Positions 45,801 to 57,356 of a stretch of 64,000 nucleotides of DNA are shown piece after piece. The notes under the pieces were generated by a model. That model had not been told where the DNA came from. It was given only the letters and a program-made list of their open reading frames with translations, and made no database searches. Source of the DNA: Neostapfia colusana. Taxonomy: Eukaryota > Streptophyta > Magnoliopsida > Poales > Poaceae. The stretch lies in assembly GCA_030760725.1 (NCBI GenBank), contig JASWHV010000012.1, forward strand, positions 21,218,368 through 21,282,367, written 5' to 3'. Each line of letters starts with the position of its first letter. Position 1 is the stretch's first letter. Made by a program: the position numbers and the translations under genes.

Positions 45801-46933
45801 GTCACACTGCCGGGGCTTGCGGTAATGGAAGAGGGACTGAAGGCGAACCTTTTTGCTATTCACAGCTCGGAGAACGGCGGGCTGTGGTGACCGGATGGGT
45901 CGTTCCCGTGACGGCGGCTCGAGGTGAACCGGGGAACGAAAGAACGTCACGGTGGAGCTCGGGAAGGGTTGCTCAGGGTCTGGAACCGGCACAAGGGTGT
46001 CAAGGAAGACTCGGCGCACCTGGTGCTGGCCTCAGATCGCCGTGAAAACCACAGGATCGGCCAGGCGATGAGGGACCGAGATCTCAACCGAGCAGCGGCG
46101 GATTTCAGTTTGCTTGGTGAGAACGCGTCGGGATAGCAGTGAGAAACACCGGGGACGGCTCGGGCGCCTACATAAGGGCCCAGGGAGGCAGTTCAGCGGC
46201 CAGGGGCGGAAAGCAGCTGCTGTCCTCGCGCGTTTTCTCGCCGTGGCGGCAGCTCGGTCGGGCGCAAGAAACCGAGATCAAGTCTTCAGTCGGTTCTTTG
46301 AACTGTGCAGCTGACATGTGGGTCCCACCCAAGTTTTAACCTCTGAAATTAACTTCCTCTCACTGCTACAAACAGTAATCCCCCTAATACCCAATAGGAT
46401 TTGAATTATCTACCACATGCCCCTTTGGAATTGGTAGAATTCAAATTGTGAACTGTTTAACCAAATTTCAGCACATATGCAGTTTGAAATTCAAATAAGG
46501 TTTGAATTTGCTAAACTTAGCTTATGTCAAGATCAACTCCAAATGGAGTGAAAATTTATGTGTGAGCATACAAAAATGTGCTGAGTAATAATATGCCTCC
46601 CTCTTTTGAATTCATGGAATGGAAATAGTTTGAATTTGAATTTGAGTTCAAGCCACCCTCTTTCTAGCTATACCCAAAAGGACTTTAAAAGGGTTTTTAA
46701 TTTGGGTGAAACTTGGTATGGACATTCCTAGCAAGGTGTAGAAGTTTTTCATATGCCCATCCCCTATATGATGCATGTGGGAAATACCACTTTTGCATTT
46801 TGTGAGTTTCTTCTCTAATAAGCATGTTGATGGTGGTTACTTGCTCTTCAAATGGGTTCATCAAATTTCTTCAAATGGAGTGTGTGTATGGTGATGAACA
46901 CTTTGGATGTGTGCCAAAACTTAGGCCCTTACA
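42894..46933 (-). mobile_element. A2 5' LTR (4040 bp)
   Basis: Ends TGACACGACCCC and GGCCCTTACA on the plus strand. The GC-rich core is at about 45090-46280, and the hairpin near 44080 has one mismatch. Its right end abuts the 3' part of A3 (AAAAG at 46934). Confidence 0.92.
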
Positions 46934-46962
46934 AAAAGAAGAGATGACGATGTAAGAGGAGA

Positions 46963-49900
46963 TTACCCGTGATGAGATGCCATGAAATCCGGGTAGTTGG
47001 AGCGAAGGAATTCCTCGCTCTCCCACGTCGCTTCTTCAGCGGTGTGGTTGCTCCACAGTATCTTGTAGAACCACAGCATTCGGCTACTTGTGGTCCGAGC
47101 CTTCTCATCAATAATTGCCACCGGATATTTAGAATACATCAAATCCGGTTACAACTCGCCGATATCTTTGGTGGGAACCGCAGCCGTATACTTCAGACAT
47201 TTTTGTAGTTGTGAAACATGGAATACATCGTCAACACCAGCAATAGATGTCGGTAATCCAGTCTATACGCCACTGGTCCACACTTCTCGGTGATAGCATA
47301 GGGTCCAATAAATTGGGGGCGGGTCTCCCCTTCACGCCAAATCGGTGCATGCCTTTCATCGGAGATACACGGAGGTACACGTGTTCCCTGACGTCAAAGT
47401 GCAGCGGCCTACGCCTCTTATCAGCTTAGCTTTTCTGCCGGGATTGAGCGGCCTTCAAGTTGGCTTGAATCATCTGAACGTGCTCTTCGGCGTCGTTCAC
47501 CACACCAACCCCGAATGTGAACCTTTCACCGGATTCGCACCAGTGTAATGGGGTGCGTCATTTGCGACCGTAGAGAGCCTCATAGGGTGCCATCTTGATA
47601 CTCGCTTGGTAGCCATTGTTGTACGAGAATTCCGCGAATGGTAGATGATCATCCCAGTTTCTACCGTTGTGGTTGGCACACTTTCTCAACATGTCTTCTA
47701 GTACTTAGTTCACCCTCTCTATTTGCCCATCTGTCTGAGGGTGATAGGCGGAGCTTCTAATCACCTTAGTACCCAATGCAGCGTGCAACTGCTCTGAGAA
47801 ACGAGATACAAATAGTGCGCCTCGATCTAAGATTATAGTCTTGGGTACCCCATGTAAACATAGAATCCTTGCAATGTACAACTCCACATATTTGCTGGCA
47901 TGGAAATGTGTATGCACGGGAATGAAGTGAGCCGACTTGGTTAATCGGTCAATGATTACACAATGGAATCATGTTTGTTGGAAGTCAGGATTAATCCCAC
48001 AATGAAATCCATGCTCACATCTTCCCACTTCCATGCTGGAATATTCAGGGGTTGCAGTAGCCCTGATTTCTTTATATGATCCGCTTTCACTCGCCTACAT
48101 GTATCACACTCGGATACGTACTTAGCCACTTCCCGCTTCATCCGCGTCCACCAAAATCTCTTTTTCAAATCTTTGTACATTTTGTTGCTGCCCGGATGAA
48201 TAGAGAATTTTGATAAGTGAGTTTCATCAAGGATCTTCTTCCTCAGCTCCATATTCCGGGGTACGACTATGCGGTCATTGAACCATAGCTCCCCTCATCA
48301 TCTTTCCAGAAACATTTTATTTCTCCATTGTCTAACCGTCTCTGGAGATGTGGCATGCTCTTGTCAACTTTTTGAGCTGCAACAATATCCTCCCTAATGG
48401 TTGGAATGAGGGCAAGGTTATAGAGTGATCCATAAGGAACCAAGTACAAACTTGGCTCGTCCTCTTTCACCGGTGTAATGGTGAGGTTATGGATATGTGA
48501 TTTCCAACTCAGCGCGTCGGCTACCACATTCGCCTTGCCGTGGTGGTAATGAATTTTGATCTCATAATATTTGATTAGTTCTAACCACCTCCTTTGCCTC
48601 ATATTCAGCTCCTTCTGGGTGAAAATATACTTCAAGCTCTTGTGGTCGGTATAGAGATGCACTAAATTCCCCAGTTGATAGTGCCTCCACATCTTCAGCG
48701 CCAAAACCACAGCAGCGAGCTCAAGATCATGAGTCATATAGTGCTGCTCATGGTTTCTAAGTTGGCGTGAGCCATATGCGACCACACGTCCTTCCTGCAT
48801 CAACACGCAGCCGAGCCCGATACTGGACGCAAAACAATACACGTCGAAGGGCTTGGTTGTATCCGGTTGAGCTAAGACCGGGGCTTTTGTGAGATGCTTC
48901 ACCAATGCTTGGAATGCCCCTTCACATGCTGCGTTCCAAATATATTTTTTCCCTTTTTCAATAATTCTGTCATCGGCTTAGCATGCTTGGAGAAACTTGG
49001 AATGGATCTTCGGTAATATCCCGCAAAGCCGAGGAAGCTTTTGACTTCATGGACTGAAGTGGGAGCTTTCCATTTCAGCACTTGTTCAATTTTACTTGGG
49101 TCAACCGCAATGCCGTTCGCTGAGATGATATTTCCCAAAAATGGCACTTGGCTGATCCAGAACTCACATTTGTTGAACTTGGCATAGAGCTTGTGGTCCC
49201 GCAATCATTGAAGAATGATTCTCATGTGTTCAGCGTGTTCTGCTTCTGTGTTGGAGTAATTCAAGATATCATCAATGAACACCACAACAAACTTGTCCAG
49301 CTCCGGCATGAACACCGAGTTCATGAGATACATGAAATGTGCCGGAGCATTAGTGAGACCAAAAGACATGACGAGATATTCGTATAAGTCATATCTCGTC
49401 GAGAAGGCCGTCTTCGGAATATCCTCCGCCCGGATTTTTATTTGATGATAACCGGAGTGAAGGTCCATCTTGGAGAACACACTTGCCCCCACAAGCTGAT
49501 CAAATAGGATGTCAATGCGGGGCAGTGGGTATTTGTTCTTGATGGTGACGGCGTTGAGCAGCCGGTAATCCACACACAGCCTCAAGGTTTCATCCTTCTT
49601 CTTGACGAACAGCGCCGAGCATCCCCAAGGCAAGGAACTCGGTCTAATGAAACCTTTGCTCAACAAATCATTGAGCTGTTCCTTCAATTCAGCAAGCTCG
49701 TTCGGAGCCATTTTGTATGGTCTCCGTGATATAGGAGTAGTCCCAGGTGCAAGCTCAATCTTGAACTCTACATCCTGCTCAGGTGGCATGGCTTGAAGAT
49801 CATCCGGAAACACATTGGGGTATTCCCGGACTACGGGGATGTCTTCTAGCTTGAGAGCTTCAGTGTTATGAGTTGCTGAAACTTCAGGGACTGGATTGTC

Positions 49901-51493
49901 TAGTATGAGAGACTGCGGGCGGTGTAGTGGGGAGTTGAGGTGAACCGTCCGTGATAAGGTTTCTAGGACAGCGCCATGGTAACTTAGCCATGACATCCCT
50001 AAGATTGCATCAATCTTATGCCCCTCAAGAATAATCATAGTGGTGGGATATATCTTCCCATCTAAGCACAGTGGTGCTTTCGGAATCATCATAGTTGCTG
50101 AAATCTTTCCTCCCGGTGAGAAAATCATATAAGAGCACTCGGTTGGAAAGGCTTCCTGTTGATGCTTAACCACATATGATGCACTTATGAAGTTGTGAGT
50201 TGCACCAGAATCAAATAATATGATGATTGCTTGATCGTTGAGAGTGAACGTACCCGCCAGCACGTTCTCTCTCTCTGGGGCGTCCTCATTGTCGAGGTTG
50301 CAAACACCCCCAGTTCGCTGACCAACCTTCCTGACCGGAGGTCGGCCTCGAGCACTGCCCTGATACTGGGCTTGCCCGCTGCTCTGCTGCCCCTGGGGAC
50401 AGTCCTTTGAGAAATGGCCCGCCTGGCCACACGTAAAGCAAGTGTAGCGAGGCGGTCCTCCGCTGATCGGCGGACGGAAACCCAGGGCGCGTTGTGGCGG
50501 TGGAAACACCCGGGGTACCATCTGCTGCTGCTGTTGCGGCCGCGGTGGTGGCATCGGTGGTCGGAACGGGGGTGGCTGAAAAGAACGACCCCCGAACTGC
50601 TTAGGTCATGCCGGTGGATGCCACTGCTGACCGGATGGTGTCCGATACACCATGCGGTATTTCTGGGGAGCTCCGCCCCCACTGCTGGGTGGAGTGCTTC
50701 GCTTTCGCTGCTCAGCCGCCAATTCACGCTGAGCGTCTTCTTGCATGATCGCGGCGTTGACGAGATCAGTGAACGTGCCGTGATTGCATTTGACGAGATG
50801 CGTCTTCATCTCGGGATGTAATCCCCGATAGAAGTGCTCTCTCTTCTTCTCCTCGGTGGAGACGTAATCCAACGCATATTGCACCAGATGGTTGAAGGCA
50901 CGGGAGTAGTCGTGGGCACTCCTGCCGCTCTGCTTCAGCTCCAAGAACTCTTGGAACTTCCGCTTCATTATCCCGGGAGGGATATGGTAGGCGCAGATCG
51001 CCTCCCGGAACTCTTCCCACTCCACTGCATGGCCAACAGGCAGTGAGGCGACATAATTCACCAACCACGCACCAGCGGCACCGTGAAGCTGCTGCGCCAC
51101 GAAAAGAGTCTTCTGCCGCTCCGTACATTGGAGCAGCCCAAACTTGGACTCAATTGTCCGCAGGCAGTTGTCGGCCTCCAGGTGTTCTGCTGCTTCAGTG
51201 AACACCGGAGGGTGCGTACCCATGAAGTCCGAGTACGTCACAACATGGGCTCATGAGGCCCCCTCTCTTAACGCCCCCCTCCCCCGCCTGGGACCTATTT
51301 TTCACGATCGTGCGGAGCAGATCGGTCTGCTCCTCACGATTACCCACAAGGGCCGCGATCACATCTGCTAGCGTAAGCGGAGGCGGCGGTGGTGGTTGTT
51401 GCTGCGGGGTGCTGTCGTAGGCAGGTGGCTGGGAGTAATCACCCCCTGCTGGCTAGAGCCACTGACCTCATGCGTGGTCTGATTGCGAACCAT
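46963..51493 (-). pseudogene. A3 gag-pol polyprotein (gag-PR-RT-RH-IN-chromodomain), heavily broken
   Basis: Start Met at 51493 (MVRNQTTHEVSGSSQQG). Gag follows with LTLADVIAALVG and AYHIPPGIMKRKFQEF, then the zinc knuckle CFTCGQAGHFSKDC (near 50420-50462). The protease motif LFDSGATHNF is intact. RT has KMDLHSGYHQ and FIDD, both intact. In RNase H the first catalytic Asp is Phe (VYCFASSIGLG, codon 48831-48833). Integrase HHCC (about 48080-48200), SMDFIVGL, ILDRGALF and the glutamate region are readable in shifted frames. The chromodomain (ILWSNHTAEEATWESE) precedes the stop at 46963. Breaks include TGA at 50606 and at 49205 and frameshifts near 51300, 48950 and 47950. There is no orf0 upstream. 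Confidence 0.9.
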
Positions 51494-52039
51494 CTGCAAC
51501 CATACAACAATTAAATCAGCCCCGCAACCTACTTCATGCTGTCCAATAAAATAGGCATAAAGCATAATGGCAGTAAAACATGCGATACATCTCGTATACA
51601 GATAATGTAATAACTTTGCACAAGCTACACCATTACCAGACCAAATACAAGCTAGTTAAAACCAAATTGACGGACTTCCTCTTTGGAAGTTCATCTCAAC
51701 TTGGTTTGGTCACTACGAGACGTTAACATCACTTTGTCATCACGTATACTACCCTTTTTTCTTCAATACGACACAAACATGGTCTGTAGCAAAAGAAACT
51801 TGAGTAGGACATATACTAAAATCTTTCACTAGTTGAAGATACCCACTCATGAGTATGTTCTACCTCAATGGAAGTACATAAACCCCCTAGGGTACAACAA
51901 TCTCTCAAATGAGTTCAACTGTCATCCTTCTGCCAGAACGACCAGTTTCTACATATTCCAGATTTTGATCTGGTGCTGGGCATTTTCATGACTCAAGTTG
52001 AATACCAAAGTTAAAGTTAACTTCAGTATATTTCCAACG
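51494..52039 (-). other. A3 leader fragment
   Basis: About 545 non-coding bases upstream of A3 gag. The last part (51980-52039) aligns with the A1/A2 leader, but no orf0-like sequence is present. It ends with CAACG (52035-52039), the presumed left TSD of A4, whose partner is outside the window. Confidence 0.7.
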
Positions 52040-54502
52040 TGTAAGGGCCTAAGTTTTTGGCACATATTCAAAGTGTTCATCACCACACACACACTTCATT
52101 TGAAGAAACTTGATGAATACAATTGAAGAGCAAGTAAACACCATCAACATGCTCATTAGAGAATAAACTCACAAAATGCAAAAGTGGCATTTCCCACATG
52201 CATCATATAGGCGCTGGGCATATGAAGAAGTCCTACACCTTGCTAGGAATGTCCATGCCAAATTGCACCCAAACCTAAAACCCTTTTTAGGTCTTTTTGG
52301 GTATATCTAGAAAGAGTGTGGTTTGAACTTAAATTCAAATTCAAACTATTTTCATCCCATGATCAAAAGTGGGAGGCATATTCTTACTCAGCACATTTTT
52401 GTGAGCTCACCCACCAATTTTCACTCCATTTGGAGTTGGTTTTGACATGAGCTAAGTTTAGCAAATTCAAACTTTATTTGAATTTCAAACTGCATATGTG
52501 CTGAAATTTAGTCAAACAAAACCCAATTTGAATTCTATCTAATTCAAATGGCCCAGGGGTAGATAATACAAATGACCAAGGTTAATTGGGTCTCTACTGT
52601 TTAGAGCAGTGGGAAAATTTTAATTTCAGAGGTTAAAACCCAGGTGGGACCCACATGTCAGCCTCAGCAGCAAAAACAACCGACTGAAGCCCGAGCTCGG
52701 TTACTTGTGCGCGATCCAGCGGCCGCCACGGTGAAAGATCGATCAGGACAGAAGCTGCTTGCCGCCCCGACCCACTGAACCGCCTCGCTGCCTTCTTATC
52801 CCCGAGCCCGAGCCAGCGAGAGGCGCATTCGGCTGCTTCTCTGCTCCCTCATGCAATAAACGCAGCTCTCGCCGCCGCTCTCTCGGTTGATCGGAAAAGC
52901 CCACAATCACAGCCTCTCCACTCCCTCCAAGCTGCAAAACGGTACTAAGGAATCTCCTTCTCCTTCCCCACCATAGGAAATTAGCTGAACTCGTCCCTAC
53001 CGGAGGTTCTGTTCGGCGACCTAAGTCCGCCGCACCTCGGGCTCCCGTGGACAGCCCAAACGGGAACATGCCACGCCCAAGCTATGGCGTCCTCCTACGC
53101 GTTAGAGGCTGGTGCTGCTCACCCCCGAACCACAGCCCGAGTGTTTGATCACCAGCAACGAATTTCAATTTTCCCTTTCACTCGGCGCAGACCAACCTTC
53201 AGGTGCGGATCCGCCAAATTCACACTCCAGAAGTGTTTAGAGAGTCTAAATCCGTTCCTACACAAACTAGACTTAGTTGCGCACAAGTTGCCTTCACAAC
53301 CTCTAGCATGAGAACCCATGTACATGGCGTAATTCCAAGCTTGCCAACAGCGGCTTATGCGGGAAGCATCGGGCGCACGGTGAGAGCCTACTTAGGACCT
53401 CTCCAAAGCTGCTTCGAGCCCATGCCGATCTTCCCTAGGGACCACTGGTTCTCTCCGGCCTTTTGCTCGATCGGTTGGGGTGCTAGGAAGGCCGGCCGAC
53501 ATGGCCGAAGTTCTTTCGAAGCCGCCGCTCGTCGCCGACTATGTGCCGGTGATTTTCATGGCGAGCTGAGCCCAGCACCGTGTTCCCCGGATGGATTTAG
53601 GCAGAGGTAGCCAAAATCATAGAGTTTGGCGCACGACAGAAGCCACCGGCGAGCTCTCCTGCGAGGGGTCGCGGCGGCCGAGCGGGGAGGCCATAGGTAG
53701 ATGAACCCCCTGGTCCCACGTGTCAGTGGCTGATATTTTAAAACTGGGATCTGCTGTGGCACCGGATCAGGTGCAGCTGCATGTGAAGGATTCTGTAGCC
53801 CCGTGTGTCGACCGCTGAGAAGTTGACACGTAGCCCCGGTCCCATGCACAGCAATTTAAACATTTCCCCGATTTTCAGATTTAGTTCAAACTTTAAACCC
53901 AGATAACTTTGGCCAGGAAACTCCAAATCGAGTGAACCAAATTTTGTTAGATTCAGCTCTCTGAGTACTTTCCAGCAAATCAAGTTTCACCATATGAAAA
54001 TCTTTATTTCTCCAGAATTAATTCTGCAAATTTTAAACTGTTTAGAATTTTAGTTGGGGAATCCTTTGAAGGAAAATTCTAAAATTTTGATAAGATGTTC
54101 ACCAAAATATCCCTGAGATACCATAAAAATTTCAGATCAAATTGAGCTCATTTTATCCACCTAATGGTGTGATTAATAAAACTGTTCCAGAGAAAATAGA
54201 AAATGTCCAGAAACATTTTCAGAATTTCTCTCAAAATTTGTTTAGCTCATATCTTTAGCCAGGAACCTTCAAATTAAGTGAAACCAACTCCATTATAACC
54301 CTCTGAAAATCTAGTTTTCAGAAAGTCATGGCTTGCTCCATGAAAATCCCTAAAACACCCTAGGAGCTCCAACTAAGGTCAAGTACATAATTATTTGTGG
54401 AGAGCTCAAATTAGCTTGGCTGCAAATGAAACATGGCCAAGTTCTTGTTTAGATTTTAACCAAACCACAGTAAGAATTTCAGAGTCATTGGGTCTGTCTA
54501 AT
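52040..54502 (+). mobile_element. A4 5' LTR, first part
   Basis: Begins TGTAAGGGCC, in the opposite orientation to A1/A2. It runs through the GC-rich core (about 52650-53720) to 54502, where element C interrupts it at the site CTAAT. Confidence 0.9.
54498..54502. repeat. Target site duplication CTAAT of element C
   Basis: CTAAT at 54498-54502 is repeated at 61069-61073, exactly flanking TGCAAAGG and CTCACA. The A4 LTR is continuous across it. Confidence 0.95.
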
Positions 54503-54556
54503 TGCAAAGGTCCCAAAATATGCATACACAGAAACTCTTGTTTGCACCAAGTTGGT
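54503..54556 (+). mobile_element. Element C 5' LTR stub
   Basis: The first 54 bases match the 3' LTR start at 57357 with one difference in TGTAAAGG (TGCAAAGG here), after which similarity stops at once. The following sequence resembles the PBS-distal part of the A-family leader (compare 63170-63300), so one deletion removed the LTR end, PBS and early leader. Confidence 0.85.
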
Positions 54557-55505
54557 ATCCCGTGTAGTACACGTGCGCGAGAGACCGTCTTAGTGCCACT
54601 GATCATACGTATATGCCGGTGTAATCCGGTTAGGATTTTTTTTATTTGGTAAGGAACGTAGTACTGACATGTTTCTTATGGTGCATCGACACCGTACTAC
54701 ACTTAATATCCTCTTCCCTATGAAGAAATGATTCATGAGCTAACTTTCAACTAAAAAGGGAAGTTTGAAACAAATAGTAGTTACTGAACTCTTATTTTGA
54801 GCTAAGATTCAAATGAGAGAAGGTTTAGGTTTCAAAGAATTCAAAAACAGAGTGCTCTGTTTCTGGCAGGAACTCTTGCTGGATTTTGACAGAGCATAAC
54901 TCTGATTAGCTTTAACCAATTGAAGCGTATGATACAGTTCTGGAAATCTTTTCAAGTTCTCTACAGTTTTCTTGTAGACCTCCAGAGAAAAATCACGAAG
55001 TAATTTGGTGAAAAGTCCAGTTGAAGGCAAACTGTCCAGAACCAGGACAGCAGAAAAACCTCTCTGGACCTTTCTGTTTTTAAGCCATAATTTCCGGTCG
55101 AAAAATCCCTAAGGAGCCTGTGATACACTGTTGGAAAGGTTATGAGATATGCAACATTGTTGTAGTTCAAAATTTGTTCAGATTCTCATTGTATTTGCAT
55201 ATACAACTGTGATATAGTCAGCCACATACAAAGGAGATGCTGGCAAATTTTATCCAGGAATTCTGTCAACTTTGGGCAATCATAACTTCTGATCAAAAAA
55301 TTATATGGAGGCATTTGGATAATCTTTGGAAAGATATTGGAGTTAACTTTAACTTTAATATTCAACTTGAGTTATGAAAATGCTTCTAAACGGATCAAAA
55401 TCTGGGTTAGGACAGAAGAGTCTGTTCTGCACAGCACAGAGAACGGTTGAAGGAGCAACTAAGTGAATTCAAGAGCAAATGTGTTATACAACCAAGCTCA
55501 TGATC
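54557..55505 (+). other. Element C leader remnant
   Basis: Diverged leader sequence, recognisable by agtgccactg and acgtagtactgacatg (compare A4 near 63200-63275) and by the AT-rich block similar to the A2 leader. No ORF and no orf0 remain. Confidence 0.7.
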
Positions 55506-57270
55506 TTGGGATTGCTCTGTGCTGTGTAGTAGGAAGAAGGACGAAACACTACGGCTTAGTGTTAATTTTCGCTCGCTTAACATCATGACAATCAAGGACA
55601 AGTACCCGTTACCACAGATCGACATATTGTTTAATCAGTTGGTCAAAGCAAGGATCTTTTCCAGGATGGACTTAGGATCAGGGTACCATCAGATTGAGAT
55701 AAGGGCTGAGGCTATTCTGAAGACAGTTTTTTGGTGAGGTACGGAGTTTATGAATACCGGTCATAATCCTTGGCCTTACCAACACTCCAGCTCAGTTCAT
55801 GTACTTGATGAACTTGGTATTCACGCTGGAGCTGGACATGTTTGTCGTGGACTTCATCAACGACCTACTGGTTTATTCCAAGTCGGAGGAAGAACACGAG
55901 AAGCACCTGCATATAGTCTTGCAACGGCTGCGGGATCACAAGCTATATGTGAAATTCAGCAAGTGCGAATTTTAGATATCACAAGTACTTTGTCTCGGGC
56001 ATATCACCTCAGCGAAGGGAATCGCTGTGAGCCCAAGTAATATCGCACCTGTGCTGCATTGGAAGTCCCCGAGAACTGCTCATGAGGTACGGAGTTTCCT
56101 CGGACTCACGGGATATTATCGGAGGTTCATTTTGAACTTCTCGAAGATTGCCAAGCCTAGGACATAGCTGCTGAAGAAGGCTACCAAATAAGTTTGGAGT
56201 CCAGCATGTAAAGAAGCATTCAAGGCATTAGTGAAGCACTTAACATCAGCACCGGTTTTGGCGCGACCAAACACAACAAGACCGTTCGCTGTGTACTGCG
56301 ATGCATACGGCTTTGGGCTAGGATGTGTGCTGATGCAAGACCAAAGGGTGGTCTTGTATGGATCACGGCAACTCAGGAATCATGAGTAACACTATCCGAC
56401 TCATGAATTCGGAGTCACTGCCGTGGTACTGGCACTCAAAATGGGGAGGCACTACCTACTCGGTAACTTCGTGCATTCATATATCGACCACAAGAGACTC
56501 AAGTACATATTCACTCAGAAGGAGTGTAACATGAGGCAGCAAAGATGGTTGGAGTTGATAAAGGATTACGAATTAGAGATCCATTATCATCCCCGACAAG
56601 GTTAACATGGGCGAATGCGGGAGTCGCAAGTCACACGTTCATAATCCAACCATCACCCCGTTGGAAGAGAGCGAGCCACCATTACGTATGGTTTACCCTA
56701 GAGCTCTCCACAATTTAGCTTTTATTCCCACTATCCGTGAAAAAAGGGTGGCTGCCCAGAAACATGATCAGGGCATGTCACAATTGCGGAGATGTATAGA
56801 CAGTGGGGAAGAAATATTTCCGGAAAGACGGAGACGGCGTCCTGTGGTAAAGGACATAATCGTCGTACCCCGTAAACCGTAGTCGAGGAAGAAAGATTCT
56901 GACGAGGCTCACTTGTCAAATTTCTATGCGTCTCAATTCATCGGTCCATTCCAGGTTTTTGGAAAGATGTGAATCAGTTGCATACCGACGGGAATTCCTA
57001 GCAACATTCACCGGTATGTACGCCATCTTCCACTTTTCGCAGCTGAGGAAGTGCCTCAAGTATGCAACCACCATTCAGCTGGGAAATACCGGGGAACTGA
57101 AATCAGATCTTACACCTCAGGAAGGACTGGTTCAGATCATCGACATAACGGACCAAACCACAAGTGACCATACGTTGTGGTTCTATAAAGTTTTATGGAG
57201 TGATCACTCCAAGATTGAAGCGACATGGGAAAGCGAAGGATTTCTTCGCATCAATTATCCCAACTCTTGA
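55506..57270 (+). pseudogene. Element C pol remnant: RT, RNase H and chromodomain
   Basis: Starts inside RT (KKDETLRLSVNF). The motif RMDLGSGYHQ is kept, but the second RT motif reads FIND (about 55845-55860). RNase H (VYCDAYGFGLG and the IDHKRLKYIF region) is readable in several frames with stops. Near 56925 the sequence jumps from the start of integrase (EAHLSNF) to the GPY/F region (QFIGPFQV), so the integrase zinc-binding and catalytic domains are gone. A chromodomain with KVLWSDHSKIEATWESE ends at 57270. Gag and protease are absent. It is non-functional. Confidence 0.88.
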
Positions 57271-57339
57271 CGTCGCACATCCTATAAACTTCCATCATAC
57301 TTCCTCTCATTTTTACCTTGTAATCTTGGGACGGGATTC

Positions 57340-57356
57340 TTTTAAGGGGGGAGGAT
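57340..57356 (+). other. Element C polypurine tract
   Basis: TTTTAAGGGGGGAGGAT directly precedes the 3' LTR start TGTAAAGG. Confidence 0.88.

Larger units (their letters stand above)
1372..46933 (-). mobile_element. Gypsy chromovirus A2, interrupted by A1 and solo LTR S
   Basis: A minus-strand Ty3/gypsy element made of these blocks: 3' LTR (1372-1941), PPT, IN/chromodomain (1937-3346), RT/RH (32254-33885), gag/PR (38593-40160), orf0 (40433-41395), leader, PBS (42879-42890) and 5' LTR (42894-46933). The blocks join when A1 (3347-32253) and S (33886-38592) are removed. It was inserted just after the pol stop of A3. Its TSD cannot be checked because the left end is outside the window. The chromodomain and single-frame polyprotein suggest the Tekay/Del lineage. 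Confidence 0.88.
46934..52039 (-). mobile_element. Gypsy chromovirus A3, internal region (both LTRs outside)
   Basis: An older relative of A1/A2: same domain order, lower similarity and more decay. A2 was inserted 29 bases past its pol stop, before any PPT. A4 was inserted in its leader at 52040. Its LTRs are therefore beyond the nested elements and outside the window. Confidence 0.85.
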
